Positions 51,094 through 59,970 of a stretch of 64,000 nt of DNA are shown here, piece by piece. Source of the DNA: Sphingobium sp. V4. Lineage in GTDB: Bacteria; Pseudomonadota; Alphaproteobacteria; Sphingomonadales; Sphingomonadaceae. The DNA lies in NCBI RefSeq assembly GCF_029590555.1, contig NZ_CP081001.1, forward strand, positions 62,001 through 126,000, in the 5' to 3' direction. Position 1 is the first letter of the stretch, and every line of letters begins with the position of its first letter. Under the pieces are notes generated by a model. That model saw only the letters and a list, made by a program, of their open reading frames with translations. It had not been told where the DNA came from and did no database searches. A program made the position numbers and the translations under genes.

Positions 51094-52454
51094 GCCGGTA
51101 GTCCCCTCTGCATGGCGAGCGACGCCCCCAGACTTTGCCGCGCCGCCGCCTTGCGCCTGCGCGTGAGATAGGTGTCCAGCCCGATTTGCAGGGCCAGCAT
51201 CATGAAGATGAAAGGCTGATAGGCGATGCCCACGAACAGCGATCCGATCATGTAGATGATATGTCCTTGTTGCAGCGCCACGGCGAAGGGCGCGATCCAG
51301 GCTTCGTCCGGTCCGTCGCGCTTGCGGTACAGCCGGCGGATCGATTCGGTGCGGACGAAGCAGATGAGGTGCAGCAGCGCCCAGAGGGCGAAGCCGACAT
51401 AGCCCTGCTCGCCGAGCAGCTCGAAATAGGCGCTATGATAGGCGCGGCCGCGATCAGTGACGATTCTCCGCTCGATCCGTGTGCCACCGCCGTCCGTGAC
51501 GGTGCTCTGGGCGACATAGGTGAAGCTGTTCTGGAGATAATTGTCGAAGCCGCCGCCGCCCGGATGCTGCTTCACATAGTCGAGCGTCCACATCCACACC
51601 GCGACGCGGGTGGAGGCGCTCTCGTCGCCCTGGTGATTCTCGATCGTCTGCATCCGCTGGGTGAAGCTGGCGGGCAGGAACGGAATGGAGACGAGCGCCG
51701 CCAGCAGCATGAGCGGCCCGTAGACGAATTTCCGTTTCGATCGCATCAGCATCAGCCCTGCCAGGATCACGATGCAGACGAGCCCCGTGCGTGCCTCCGT
51801 GCCGACCGGCATTAACAGGCAGGCAAGGCAGAGCGCGTAGCAGAAGCCGCTCGTCTTCCAGTCCGACGGGAAGATGGTGCCATGGTTCGCCACCCAGAGG
51901 ATCAGCGGTATCAGCGCGATGGCGACGCAGCTGATGATGCTGCCTTCATACAGGCCGCTATTATTGTCGACCATCAGGTTGAGCACGCCATAGCCGCCGC
52001 CCGACAGCGCGGTCTTCATGCCGCCGTTTATGATGATCGTGCTGGCGCACAGGATCATGAACAGGGCAAGTGCCTCGATTCGCAGACGGGTGCGCAGAAC
52101 CAGCGGCAGGAAGACGCCGGCGATGATCGCCTTCCACACCCAGTTCCATTTGGTCAGCGCCTCGACCGGAAAATCCGCCGTCATCGTAGTGTAGCCGCAC
52201 CAGGCGAGCAGCATCAGCATCAGCCCCTGGCGTGCGGAAAAGCGGCAATCCTTTTTGTCGTCGACCAGCAGCCATGCGCCCACCATCGCGGCGAAGGCGA
52301 TGAAGGAAATGGGGATGGAATTGAGCAGGAAGTAGGAGAGGCGCTGGGGCGAGACGATGTCGATATAGGCATAGACCGCCACCAGCAGGAACGGCCTGCG
52401 GAAGCCCATGAGGAAGAAGAGGCCGAGAAAGGCGACGAAGAAGAGATCACGCAT
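51090..52454 (-). CDS. putative O-glycosylation ligase, exosortase A system-associated
   Basis: This 454-residue polytopic membrane protein has about 11 helices. The N-terminal part (DLFFVAFLGLFFLMGFRRPFL, YAYIDIVSPQRLSYFLLNSIP) matches the family linked to exosortase A. The C-terminal half has an O-antigen-ligase (Wzy/WaaL) pattern, with a large periplasmic loop containing AYHSAYFELLGEQGYVG. It probably attaches or polymerises a glycan on PEP-CTERM proteins or exopolysaccharide; that is family inference. No exosortase gene is in this window. The gene overlaps the small downstream-coupled gene at 52447. Confidence 0.85.
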   Translation of the reverse strand: MRDLFFVAFLGLFFLMGFRRPFLLVAVYAYIDIVSPQRLSYFLLNSIPISFIAFAAMVGAWLLVDDKKDCRFSARQGLMLMLLAWCGYTTMTADFPVEALTKWNWVWKAIIAGVFLPLVLRTRLRIEALALFMILCASTIIINGGMKTALSGGGYGVLNLMVDNNSGLYEGSIISCVAIALIPLILWVANHGTIFPSDWKTSGFCYALCLACLLMPVGTEARTGLVCIVILAGLMLMRSKRKFVYGPLMLLAALVSIPFLPASFTQRMQTIENHQGDESASTRVAVWMWTLDYVKQHPGGGGFDNYLQNSFTYVAQSTVTDGGGTRIERRIVTDRGRAYHSAYFELLGEQGYVGFALWALLHLICFVRTESIRRLYRKRDGPDEAWIAPFAVALQQGHIIYMIGSLFVGIAYQPFIFMMLALQIGLDTYLTRRRKAAARQSLGASLAMQRGLPA

Positions 52455-52569
52455 CGCGGTGCGGCTCCTGCGGCTCGACGTCGCGGTCCAGATCGGCGCG
52501 CGGCAACAGGCGCCAGGCGGCGAGCAGGATCACGCCATGGCTGATCAGCAGGGACAGGGTGTCGATCAT
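52447..52569 (-). CDS. small coupled membrane-like protein
   Basis: This 40-residue protein has a hydrophobic N-terminal half (LSLLISHGVILLAAWRLL) and a charged tail. Its stop overlaps the O-glycosylation ligase start region by 8 bases, so it is probably translated first and coupled to that gene. It is below usual gene-calling size. ATG 52569 is the only in-frame start; no strong ribosome binding site is visible. Function unknown. Confidence 0.45.
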   Translation of the reverse strand: MIDTLSLLISHGVILLAAWRLLPRADLDRDVEPQEPHRDA

Positions 52570-52660
52570 CGCTCGTTTGGATTTCCAGTGCCTCTGCGGC
52601 GACTGGTAGCGCGACAGAGTTGACGGGCCGTTAAACCTTTTGCGGCACACAGGGCGGGCT

Positions 52661-53887
52661 ATGACTCGCATTCTCCATGTGCTGGACCACAGCCTGCCGA
52701 TGCACAGCGGCTACACTTTCCGCACCAGGGCGATCCTGCGCGCGCAGATCGCCAAGGGGTGGGAGGTGCGCGGCATCACCGGACGCCGCCACAAGGCGGG
52801 CGGCCCGCAGGAAGAACTGGTCGACGGCCTGGCCTTCCACCGCACGCCCGGGGAACCGGCGACGGGCAATCCGCTGCTGCGCGAATGGCGCGACATTGCC
52901 GCGCACGCCGATTCGATCGACGCGCTGGTGCGCGCGTGGCGGCCCGATGTCATTCATGCCCATTCGCCGGTGCTCAACGCCATCGCCGCGCATCGCGTGG
53001 CGAAGCGCCACGACATTCCCATGATCTATGAAATTCGCGCCTTCTGGGAGGATGCGTCGGTCGGCAACGGCACGGGCGTCGAGGGCAGTCCGCGTTACTG
53101 GCTGACCCGCCAGCTGGAAACCCACAGTGTGCGATCCGCCGATGCCGTCGCCGTGATCTGTGAAGGGCTGCGCGGCGATCTGATTGCGCGCGGCATCGAT
53201 CCGGCCAAGATCATCGTGTCGCCGAACGGGGTCGACATGGAGCAGTTCGGCGCCCCGGTGCCGCGCGATCCTGCGCTGACCGCGAAGCTGGGGCTGGAGG
53301 GAGCCGAGGTGGTCGGCTTCATCGGCAGCTTTTACGATTATGAAGGGCTGGACGACCTCATCGCCGCCATGCCGCGACTCGTGCGGGTGCGGCCCAGGGC
53401 GAAGCTGTTGCTGGTCGGCGGTGGTCCGATGGAGCAGGCGCTGCGCGATCAGGCGCTGGCATCTCCCTTCGCCGATCATATCCGGTTCGTCGGGCGGGTG
53501 CCGCATGACCAGGTCGAAAATTATTATTCCCAGGTCGATGTGCTGGCCTATCCCCGCAAGGCGATGCGGCTTACGGAACTGGTGACGCCGCTCAAGCCGC
53601 TGGAGGCGATGGCGCAGGGCCGGCTGGTGGCGGCGTCGAGCGTCGGCGGGCACCGCGAACTGATCGAGGATGGCGTCACCGGCACCCTGTTCGCGCCCAA
53701 TGACCCGTCCGCCATCGCCGCCGCCCTGGCGGACCTGCTGGCGAACCCGGCCATCTGGGAGGAGCGTCGCGCCGTGGCGCGCGCCTTCGTCGAACGCGAG
53801 CGTAACTGGTCGTCAAACATTTTGCGTTACGAGCCTGTTTACCAGCGCCTGCTGGCCTGCCCCGGTCGGGCGCGGGCGGCGGCGTGA
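52661..53887 (+). CDS. exosortase-A-associated glycosyltransferase
   Basis: This 408-residue GT4-type (GT-B fold) glycosyltransferase begins with the family motif RILHVLDHSLPMHSGYTFRT. The donor-binding half contains PNGVDMEQF, VVGFIGSFYDYEGLDDLIAAMP, LLLVGGGPMEQAL and the E-x7-E segment ELVTPLKPLEAMAQGRLVAAS, which binds the nucleotide sugar. It matches the family found with exosortase A in Gram-negative PEP-CTERM systems. It is divergent from the ligase gene. The sugar added is unknown. Confidence 0.88.
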   Translation: MTRILHVLDHSLPMHSGYTFRTRAILRAQIAKGWEVRGITGRRHKAGGPQEELVDGLAFHRTPGEPATGNPLLREWRDIAAHADSIDALVRAWRPDVIHAHSPVLNAIAAHRVAKRHDIPMIYEIRAFWEDASVGNGTGVEGSPRYWLTRQLETHSVRSADAVAVICEGLRGDLIARGIDPAKIIVSPNGVDMEQFGAPVPRDPALTAKLGLEGAEVVGFIGSFYDYEGLDDLIAAMPRLVRVRPRAKLLLVGGGPMEQALRDQALASPFADHIRFVGRVPHDQVENYYSQVDVLAYPRKAMRLTELVTPLKPLEAMAQGRLVAASSVGGHRELIEDGVTGTLFAPNDPSAIAAALADLLANPAIWEERRAVARAFVERERNWSSNILRYEPVYQRLLACPGRARAAA

Positions 53888-53893
53888 ACAGGA

Positions 53894-54928
53894 ATGAAGG
53901 TCGATGCGTTGACTGGCCCGGGAATCGGACGCGGAGCGACAAGGGTGGTGCTGGCCGCCGTAGGCGCCGCGATCGCCCTGTTGGCGACGCCGGTCGGGTT
54001 GCTCGAAACGGTCGTGGCGTCGAGTGGCCTGAGCGAGGTTCTGGCCGCCGCCGCGCCGCCGCTGGGACTGACGGCCCGGTTGTCGATGGCCGGCTTCGCC
54101 GCGCTGCTGGCGGCAGGAATAGTGGGTATTACTCGGCGCGATCCGCAAGAAGCGGATGGCGGATTGGACGATGAGGAGCGCGGGTCGCGCATCCAGGGAG
54201 CAAGCAAAATGGGTTTCGCCTTTTCAAAGCTGACCGCTCTTGCGCGAGGCCGCGCCATGCCGGAAGCCCGGTCCGATGCGCCCTCGCTGCGTCGGGCCGA
54301 CGCGCACCCGGATGCGCCGTCGCGCCCGCCCATCTTCGCGAGCCGGGATTTCGAAGGGGTCGAAATTTTCGCGCGACAGGGCGCGGGGCGGCGTCCCCTG
54401 GTCGCTCATCCTGAATCCGAACCCGAATCGGTAAGATCCGTCCCCGGCTTCACCATGCCGCGCGCGCCTGAGCCGCTGGCGGAGGATGCCATGCCCCAGC
54501 CCGCCTTCCTGCGCCCGGCCGCCTCGCTCGTGGAAACGGCGAAGGAAGCACCAAAGCCGGTCGGGGATGATGAAACTGCGTCGGTCATCCCTGCATCCGA
54601 TGAGCAATGGGCCGATGCGATGTCCGGCGATGCAGAAGCGATCGACCGGGACATGATGGCAGCGCCGGTCCAAATGGCGGCGACGGCATCGCTCGCACCT
54701 CTGCCCCTGCCGACTCATGGGCTGTCCATAGCCCAGCTTACCGAGCGGCTGGAGCGCGGCCTGGCCCTGCGTCGTCGCGGCCTGCCAACCGGCGCGGCCC
54801 AGGTGCTTGCCGACATGCCCGTCGTCCCGCCCGTGCCGGTGCGCGATTCGGTCGCACCCGACGCGGACGAGGCGCTTCGCGCGGCACTCGGCGCGCTGCG
54901 CAGCATGGCGGTGGCCCGCCAGCGCTGA
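53894..54928 (+). CDS. hypothetical membrane protein, sphingomonad type
   Basis: This 344-residue protein has two N-terminal hydrophobic segments (residues 16-34 and 62-78), a long disordered Pro/Ala/Glu-rich middle, and a C-terminal helical segment THGLSIAQLTERLERGLALRR and ALRAALGALRSMA. I recognise the layout from other sphingomonads but no domain or function. It starts 7 bases after the glycosyltransferase gene, so it is in the same operon. Confidence 0.65.
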   Translation: MKVDALTGPGIGRGATRVVLAAVGAAIALLATPVGLLETVVASSGLSEVLAAAAPPLGLTARLSMAGFAALLAAGIVGITRRDPQEADGGLDDEERGSRIQGASKMGFAFSKLTALARGRAMPEARSDAPSLRRADAHPDAPSRPPIFASRDFEGVEIFARQGAGRRPLVAHPESEPESVRSVPGFTMPRAPEPLAEDAMPQPAFLRPAASLVETAKEAPKPVGDDETASVIPASDEQWADAMSGDAEAIDRDMMAAPVQMAATASLAPLPLPTHGLSIAQLTERLERGLALRRRGLPTGAAQVLADMPVVPPVPVRDSVAPDADEALRAALGALRSMAVARQR

Positions 54929-54935
54929 CGCGCAT

Positions 54936-55307
54936 CTACCAGTCGCGAATCGTCAGTGCCGACATCTCGATCCAGACGCTGTCCACATGCTCCCCCTGAT
55001 CGTCGATGACGATGTCGGCGACGAAATGATGGGGCAGTGTCCACTCGGCTTCCGCCAATCCCTGGGCGAACAGGGCGCCGCGTGCGGCCGCATCGTCCCC
55101 GCCCAACGTCAGCCTGACGACATGGCGGCGCCCCTCGAACAAGGCGCTGGCCCAGGGCCGGCTGGTGGCGCGTTCGATGACGGCCGGCGCGCCTGCCCGC
55201 GCCAGCAGCTGCGCCAGGAGGCGGGGCAGGGGATCGGCCGTGCGATTTCCTATTGCTTGAGAACGGACAAGGTTGGCGCGGGCGAAAAGCGGATCGACGC
55301 TTGTCAT
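54936..55307 (-). CDS. hypothetical soluble protein
   Basis: This 123-residue protein has no signal or membrane segment. Its middle reads HVVRLTLGGDDAAARGALFAQGLAEAEWTLPHHFVADIVI, predicted alpha/beta. The function is unknown. GGAG 9 bases before ATG 55307 sets the start, and the start overlaps the stop of the conserved gene at 55304-55307, giving a coupled pair. Confidence 0.62.
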   Translation of the reverse strand: MTSVDPLFARANLVRSQAIGNRTADPLPRLLAQLLARAGAPAVIERATSRPWASALFEGRRHVVRLTLGGDDAAARGALFAQGLAEAEWTLPHHFVADIVIDDQGEHVDSVWIEMSALTIRDW

Positions 55308-55492
55308 TGGCCGATGCTCCTGCGATAAGTGTTCATGAAATGTTCTATCCTCCTCCGTACCCGTGTGCCAGGTTCGCGGCCGTTGCGCAGGTCGAAGACA
55401 AGCCGCGGATCGCGCGCGCATTCGCGGCCGAATCGGGTGGGTGGCATGTCGTGCCGGTGCAGGAATTTCTCGATCGTCATCAGCAGAAGCAT
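55304..55492 (-). CDS. small conserved DNA-binding-like protein
   Basis: This 58- to 62-residue basic protein contains FLHRHDMPPTRFGRECARDPRLVFDLRNGREPG, a pattern I recognise from small sphingomonad proteins that look like single helix-turn-helix units. The start is ATG 55492 (AGGGAG 10 bases upstream) or ATG 55480. It is the first gene of a two-gene minus-strand operon, divergent from the S24 repressor gene across an inverted-repeat-rich region. A DNA-binding role is inference. Confidence 0.6.
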   Translation of the reverse strand: MLLLMTIEKFLHRHDMPPTRFGRECARDPRLVFDLRNGREPGTRVRRRIEHFMNTYRRSIGQ

Positions 55493-55516
55493 TCGCTCTG
55501 GTCTCCCTGTTCGATG

Positions 55517-55584
55517 CGACTCGACGGATATGAGTCGATAGGCATATTCCTATCTCATGCTCAATTTCCTACTTGTCTAGGAAA
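55517..55584. promoter_or_regulatory. divergent promoter region with three inverted repeats
   Basis: Three perfect inverted repeats lie in 68 bp: CGACTC/GAGTCG (55517-55522, 55532-55537), ATAGG/CCTAT with an inner ATAT (55538-55553), and TTTCCTA/TAGGAAA with a 6-base gap (55565-55571, 55578-55584). They fill the gap between a basic small protein gene and an S24-type repressor gene and are probable operators for one or both. Confidence 0.55.
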
Positions 55585-55608
55585 AATCTTATCGATAATG
55601 GATCGGAT

Positions 55609-56277
55609 ATGGATGACTCGCAGGACGCCCGGATCGCGCTTGATCGGCTGATCGCCGAACGGGGGGAAAATTATGCCGATCTCTCGCGGCTGATCGGCCG
55701 CAACCCGGCCTATATCCAGCAGTTCATCAAGCGCGGCACACCGCGCAAGCTGGACGAGAATGATCGGCGGGTGCTGGCGCGCTATTTCGGCGTGGCCGAA
55801 GCGATGCTGGGCGCCGCAGCGGTGGAGGCGCCGCCGCCACCGCGCGTGCGCGCGCTTCCCTCCGTGGTCGCCGTGCCCCGGCTGGCGCTGGGGGCATCGG
55901 CGGGCGTGGGCACATTGGACGAGGATGAACGGGCTGCGGGCGTGATGGCGTTCGATGCGCGCTGGCTTCGCCATCTTGGCGTGCGGCCGCAGCATGTGTC
56001 GATCATCCGGGTCGATGGCGAATCGATGGCGCCCACGCTGAGCGACGGCGATGACATCATGGTCGATCATGATGACGCCGCGGAACGGCTGCGCGACGGC
56101 GTCTATGTGCTGCGTCTCGACGGCGTGTTGATGGTCAAGCGCATCGCTATCGGGCCGCTGCGGGGGCGCTTCAGCGTCGTCAGCGACAATCCGCATTATC
56201 CCGACTGGGCCGATATCGACCCGGCCCTGGTCGATATTGTCGGGCGCGTGGTCTGGACCGGGCGACGCTTGCACTGA
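55609..56277 (+). CDS. S24 family (LexA/CI-like) repressor-peptidase
   Basis: This 222-residue protein has an N-terminal DNA-binding helix-turn-helix (ARIALDRLIAERGENYADLSRLIGRNPAYIQQFI) and a C-terminal S24 serine peptidase domain with the catalytic dyad Ser139 in RVDGESMAPTL and Lys177 in VLMVKRI. Such proteins repress target genes and can cleave themselves under stress. A self-cleavage Ala-Gly site is not obvious; AAGVMAF near 105 is a candidate. ATG 55609 starts the conserved domain. The upstream inverted repeats may be its operators. Confidence 0.88.
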   Translation: MDDSQDARIALDRLIAERGENYADLSRLIGRNPAYIQQFIKRGTPRKLDENDRRVLARYFGVAEAMLGAAAVEAPPPPRVRALPSVVAVPRLALGASAGVGTLDEDERAAGVMAFDARWLRHLGVRPQHVSIIRVDGESMAPTLSDGDDIMVDHDDAAERLRDGVYVLRLDGVLMVKRIAIGPLRGRFSVVSDNPHYPDWADIDPALVDIVGRVVWTGRRLH

Positions 56278-56327
56278 ACGCGCCGCGGCTTCATTGCCGT
56301 CAAGCGGGCGTTGACCGCTGTAACAGG

Positions 56328-57269
56328 ATGACCGGTGCAGGAGTGTTCGCATTGACCGACAATGGCGCGGTGATTCGCAAGGCGATCGAATGGCGCGGCG
56401 CGCCGATGGCGCTGGCGACCGTCATTTCCACCTGGGGATCGGCGCCGCGTCCCAGGGGCAGCCATATGCTGGTTCATCAGGATGGCCGGCTGGAAGGCAG
56501 TATTTCAGGCGGTTGCGTCGAAACGGACGTATTGCAGCGTGCGGCCGAAGTGATCGCCGGCCGGCCGGCCCATATGCAGATTTACGGCGTGGCTGACGGC
56601 GATGCCTGGGAGGTCGGGTTGCCGTGCGGCGGCGAGATTGCGGTGCTGATCCAGCCAGTCGGGGAAGGCGGCTTCGCCGCCGATCTGTTCGACCGCATCA
56701 GGACCGAAAACGCGCGGGGGCGGGCGTTGGCGCTCGCCACCGATCTCGAAAGCGGCGTGACCCGCGAGGGAATGGAGGAGGGCCGATTCGTCAACCGCTA
56801 TGATCCGCCGCGTCGTCTGCTGATCGTGGGCGCGGTGCAGATCGCGCAGTCGCTGGTGCCGCTGGCGCAGGCGATCGGCGTGACGCCGGTGGTGATCGAT
56901 CCGCGCGGCCGCTTCCTGACGGAGGAGCGGTTTCCTGGCGTCGAACTGGACGACCGCTGGCCCGACGAGGCGGTCGCCGCGCGCCTGCCAGGCGAATCGA
57001 CCGCCATCGTCACGCTGAGTCATGACATCAAGATCGATGATCCGGCGCTTGTCGCGGCGCTGCGCGCGCCGACAGGCTATGTCGCGGCGCTCGGGTCCCG
57101 ACGCAGCCATGCCGCGAGGCTGGAGCGGCTGGGCGCCATGGGGTTTTCAGCGGAGGATCTGGCACGGATTGACGGGCCGGCTGGGCTGGATATCGGCGCG
57201 GTCGGTGCGGCGGAGATTGCGCTGTCGATCACCGCGGGCATGGTCGCAGGGTTCAACGTGAAGCGCTGA
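56328..57269 (+). CDS. XdhC family protein
   Basis: This 313-residue protein belongs to the XdhC family, which inserts sulfurated molybdenum cofactor into xanthine dehydrogenase and related enzymes. The N-terminal segment ALATVISTWGSAPRPRGSHM and GSISGGCVETDVL are typical, and the C-terminal Rossmann part has LLIVGAVQIAQSLVPLAQAIG and VAALGSRRSHAARLERL. Neither xanthine dehydrogenase nor a molybdenum hydroxylase large subunit adjoins; the small iron-sulfur subunit at 24995 could be a partner at a distance, but that is speculative. Confidence 0.86.
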   Translation: MTGAGVFALTDNGAVIRKAIEWRGAPMALATVISTWGSAPRPRGSHMLVHQDGRLEGSISGGCVETDVLQRAAEVIAGRPAHMQIYGVADGDAWEVGLPCGGEIAVLIQPVGEGGFAADLFDRIRTENARGRALALATDLESGVTREGMEEGRFVNRYDPPRRLLIVGAVQIAQSLVPLAQAIGVTPVVIDPRGRFLTEERFPGVELDDRWPDEAVAARLPGESTAIVTLSHDIKIDDPALVAALRAPTGYVAALGSRRSHAARLERLGAMGFSAEDLARIDGPAGLDIGAVGAAEIALSITAGMVAGFNVKR

Positions 57270-57279
57270 AATGCAAGAA

Positions 57280-57319
57280 TGTCCCCTGCCGCAAGGGATG
57301 GGCAGGGGACATATCCCTT
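57280..57319. terminator. overlapping hairpins between converging genes
   Basis: A perfect 11-bp stem (57280-57290 with 57301-57311, 10-base loop) begins 11 bases after XdhC. A second stem, AAGGGAT/ATCCCTT (57293-57299 with 57313-57319), shares bases with it, so the two are mutually exclusive. No T run follows on the plus strand. Confidence 0.5.
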
Positions 57320-57498
57320 ACGCTGTCGGGCACAAAGGACGGAGGGGCGTTAGCAAAGCGACTGGCAGGATCAATAGCTCGGATGACGTATTTGTGAAAT
57401 TTCCTGTCGCAAGATGGGATTTTACATTTGTAATATTGCGAAACATTGCGGCGCGCTTTGCCAGAAAATGTCATTATCCTATTGATTAACAATGCTTT

Positions 57499-57696
57499 CT
57501 AGCAGCATCGCCCGCCATTTTTGCCGCCATAACGTGCTTCCTGCCGGTCGCGAAAAAATTGGGTGCGGTCCATGACGGGTTGTTCGGGATGTAGATCGGC
57601 CATGTGGCGCCGATAGGCGTCATAGTCGGGCAGCCCGACCATCAGCCGCGCGGTGTGCGTCCATGTCCGGAAAAATCTGTGGAGCAGGCGCGTCAT
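57499..57696 (-). CDS. YbdD/YjiX family protein (DUF466)
   Basis: This 65-residue protein matches the small YbdD family usually encoded beside cstA. It has MVGLPDYDAYRRHM near the start and the conserved ending RYGGKNGGRCC. It overlaps the cstA stop by 4 bases (57693-57696), so the two are coupled. Its role with the peptide/pyruvate transporter is unknown. Confidence 0.88.
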   Translation of the reverse strand: MTRLLHRFFRTWTHTARLMVGLPDYDAYRRHMADLHPEQPVMDRTQFFRDRQEARYGGKNGGRCC

Positions 57697-59741
57697 TCCG
57701 CCGGCACCAGTTGCGCCGGGATTTCGCGCGCGGTGGGAGCAGCGATCCGGCGCGCGGCCAGGCAGGTCCGGATCGTGAAGAGGAGGATCGAGAGCACCAC
57801 CGCCAGGAATAGCGCGACCAGCGCCGCATCGACCCTGTCGTTGAAGATGATGCGCTCCATCTCCGCCATCGACTTTGCCGGGCTGAGCAGTTCGCCGGAC
57901 TGAGCCGCAGCGCTGAACTTGGCGGCATGGGCCAGGAATCCGACCTTGGGATCGGCCGAGAAGAGCTTGAGCCAGCCCGCGGACAGGGTGCAGATCAGCA
58001 GCCAGGCGGTCGGCAACATGGTGACCCAGGCGAACTTGTCCCGTTTCATGCGGAAGAGCACGGCGGTCCCCAGCATCAGCGCGATGGCGGCGAGCATCTG
58101 GTTGGAAATGCCGAACACCGGCCAGAGCGTGTTCACCCCGCCCAGCGGATCGGTGACGCCCTGGTTGAGGAAGAAGCCCCAGGCCGAAACGCACAGGCCC
58201 GTGGCGATGATGCCGGGGACGTGGCTTTTCGTGTCCTTGAACGCGGGGACGGCGAGCGCGATCAGGTCCTGGAGCATGAAACGCCCGGCGCGGGTGCCGG
58301 CGTCCACGGCGGTCAGGATGAACAAGGCCTCGAACAATATCGCGAAATGATACCAGAAGGCCTTCATGGCCGGGCCGCCGACGACATGGGAGAATATCTC
58401 CGCCATCGCCACCGCCAGCGTCGGCGCGCCGCCCGCACGGCTGATGATACTCTGTTCGCCCACATCCTTCGCCGTCTGGGCGATGAGGTCAGGCGTGATC
58501 GGGAAGCCCATTGCGGTGACGGCGGCGGACGCGCTGGCGGCGTCCGTCCCGATCAGCGCGGCGGGGCTGTTCATCGTGAAATAGATGCCGGGGTCTAGGA
58601 TCGACGCGCCCACCAGCGCCATGATCGCCACGAACGCCTCCATCAGCATCGCGCCATAGCCGATCATCGGCGCATGGGTCTCGCTGGCGATCAGCTTGGG
58701 CGTGGTGCCGCTGGAAATCAGAGCGTGGAAGCCCGACACCGCGCCACAGGCGATGGTGATGAACAGGAAGGGGAAGAGGCCGCCGGCCCAGACCGGGCCG
58801 TCGCCGCCGACGAACTGGGTCAGCGCCGGCATCTTCAGAGGCGGGGCCATGATGACGATGCCGACGGCCAGCGCTGCGATCGCGCCGATCTTGAGGAAGG
58901 TCGACAGATAGTCGCGCGGCGCCAGAAGCAGCCAGACCGGCAGGACGGAGGCGACCGCGCCATAGCCGATCAATATCCAGCAGAGCTGGACGGGCGTGAA
59001 GGTGAAAGCCGGACCCCAGACGGGCGAGGCGGCAATAGCCTGGCCATAGACGATGGCGGCGAGCAGGCCGATCAGGCCCAGGATCGACACTTCGCCGATG
59101 CGGCCGGGCCTGATCCAGCGGGTATAGGCGCCCATCAGCATGGCGAGCGGCACGGTGGCGGCGACCGTGAACATGCCCCATGGGCTTTCGGCAAGCGCCT
59201 TGACCACGATCAGCGCCAGCACGGCGAGGATGATGACCATGATCATGAAGGCGCCGAACAGGGCGATGGTGCCTGCAAGCTGCCCCATTTCCATGCGGAT
59301 CAGTTCGCCCAGCGACTTGCCGTCGCGACGCATGGAGATGAAGAGGACCATGAAGTCCTGCACCGCGCCCGCCAGCACCACGCCGACGATGATCCACAGC
59401 GTGCCGGGCAGATAGCCCATCTGCGCCGCCAGCACCGGGCCGACAAGCGGCCCCGCGCCGGCGATCGCCGCGAAATGATGGCCGAACAGCACGGTGCGGT
59501 CGGTCGCAACATAGTCGAGGCCGTCGGCGCGGCGGATCGCGGGGGGGGGCCGCGACGGATCGAGCCGCATCACATGGCGCGCGATGAACAGGGCATAATA
59601 GCGATAGGCGACCAGGAAGCAGCTGACCGCCGCCACCACGATCCAGAGCGCATTGACGGCCTCGCCGCGCGACACCGCGACGACCCAGAGCGCGATTGCG
59701 CCGATGATGGCTGTCAGGAGCCAGGGAAGATGGCGGGTCAT
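57693..59741 (-). CDS. cstA: carbon starvation protein CstA
   Basis: This 682-residue inner-membrane transporter of the CstA family takes up peptides or pyruvate on carbon starvation. It has about 18 transmembrane helices with the family motif FGHHFAAIAGAGPLVGPVLAAQMGYLPG near residue 86 and the conserved ISSGTTPKLIASETHAPMIGYGAMLMEAF. ATG 59741 follows the arginine-rich non-conserved part of the longer frame, which I drop. The small ybdD gene is coupled downstream. E. coli cstA is controlled by CRP; no site is seen here. Confidence 0.94.
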   Translation of the reverse strand: MTRHLPWLLTAIIGAIALWVVAVSRGEAVNALWIVVAAVSCFLVAYRYYALFIARHVMRLDPSRPPPAIRRADGLDYVATDRTVLFGHHFAAIAGAGPLVGPVLAAQMGYLPGTLWIIVGVVLAGAVQDFMVLFISMRRDGKSLGELIRMEMGQLAGTIALFGAFMIMVIILAVLALIVVKALAESPWGMFTVAATVPLAMLMGAYTRWIRPGRIGEVSILGLIGLLAAIVYGQAIAASPVWGPAFTFTPVQLCWILIGYGAVASVLPVWLLLAPRDYLSTFLKIGAIAALAVGIVIMAPPLKMPALTQFVGGDGPVWAGGLFPFLFITIACGAVSGFHALISSGTTPKLIASETHAPMIGYGAMLMEAFVAIMALVGASILDPGIYFTMNSPAALIGTDAASASAAVTAMGFPITPDLIAQTAKDVGEQSIISRAGGAPTLAVAMAEIFSHVVGGPAMKAFWYHFAILFEALFILTAVDAGTRAGRFMLQDLIALAVPAFKDTKSHVPGIIATGLCVSAWGFFLNQGVTDPLGGVNTLWPVFGISNQMLAAIALMLGTAVLFRMKRDKFAWVTMLPTAWLLICTLSAGWLKLFSADPKVGFLAHAAKFSAAAQSGELLSPAKSMAEMERIIFNDRVDAALVALFLAVVLSILLFTIRTCLAARRIAAPTAREIPAQLVPAE

Positions 59742-59970
59742 GGTTGGCGTCGGTCCTCGATCAGCGGCGATGGCGCACCCTAGAACCCAAGGTTCCGAAA
59801 TCAAACCATCATTCCCGCGGCGGTGGGGCAGATCATTGCGTCGCGGCTCTTCCATCCTCCGCCCACTGTCCATGTGCGCGGTCGGGAGGCGAGGGCGGAA
59901 GGGCCGGGAAGCATCCGGAACGGAAGCGGCGGCCGCCCGTTCCCCTTCTTCCCCCTGAGGAAGCCAGCCC

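Noticed and set aside
49213..51171. 652-residue plus-strand frame across topoisomerase IB and a membrane protein gene
   Set aside because: It crosses the antisense of two genes with clear motifs and start sites, and has no domain of its own.
57253..57492. 79-residue minus-strand frame in the gap after XdhC
   Set aside because: Runs through the terminator hairpins, no ribosome binding site, no family.
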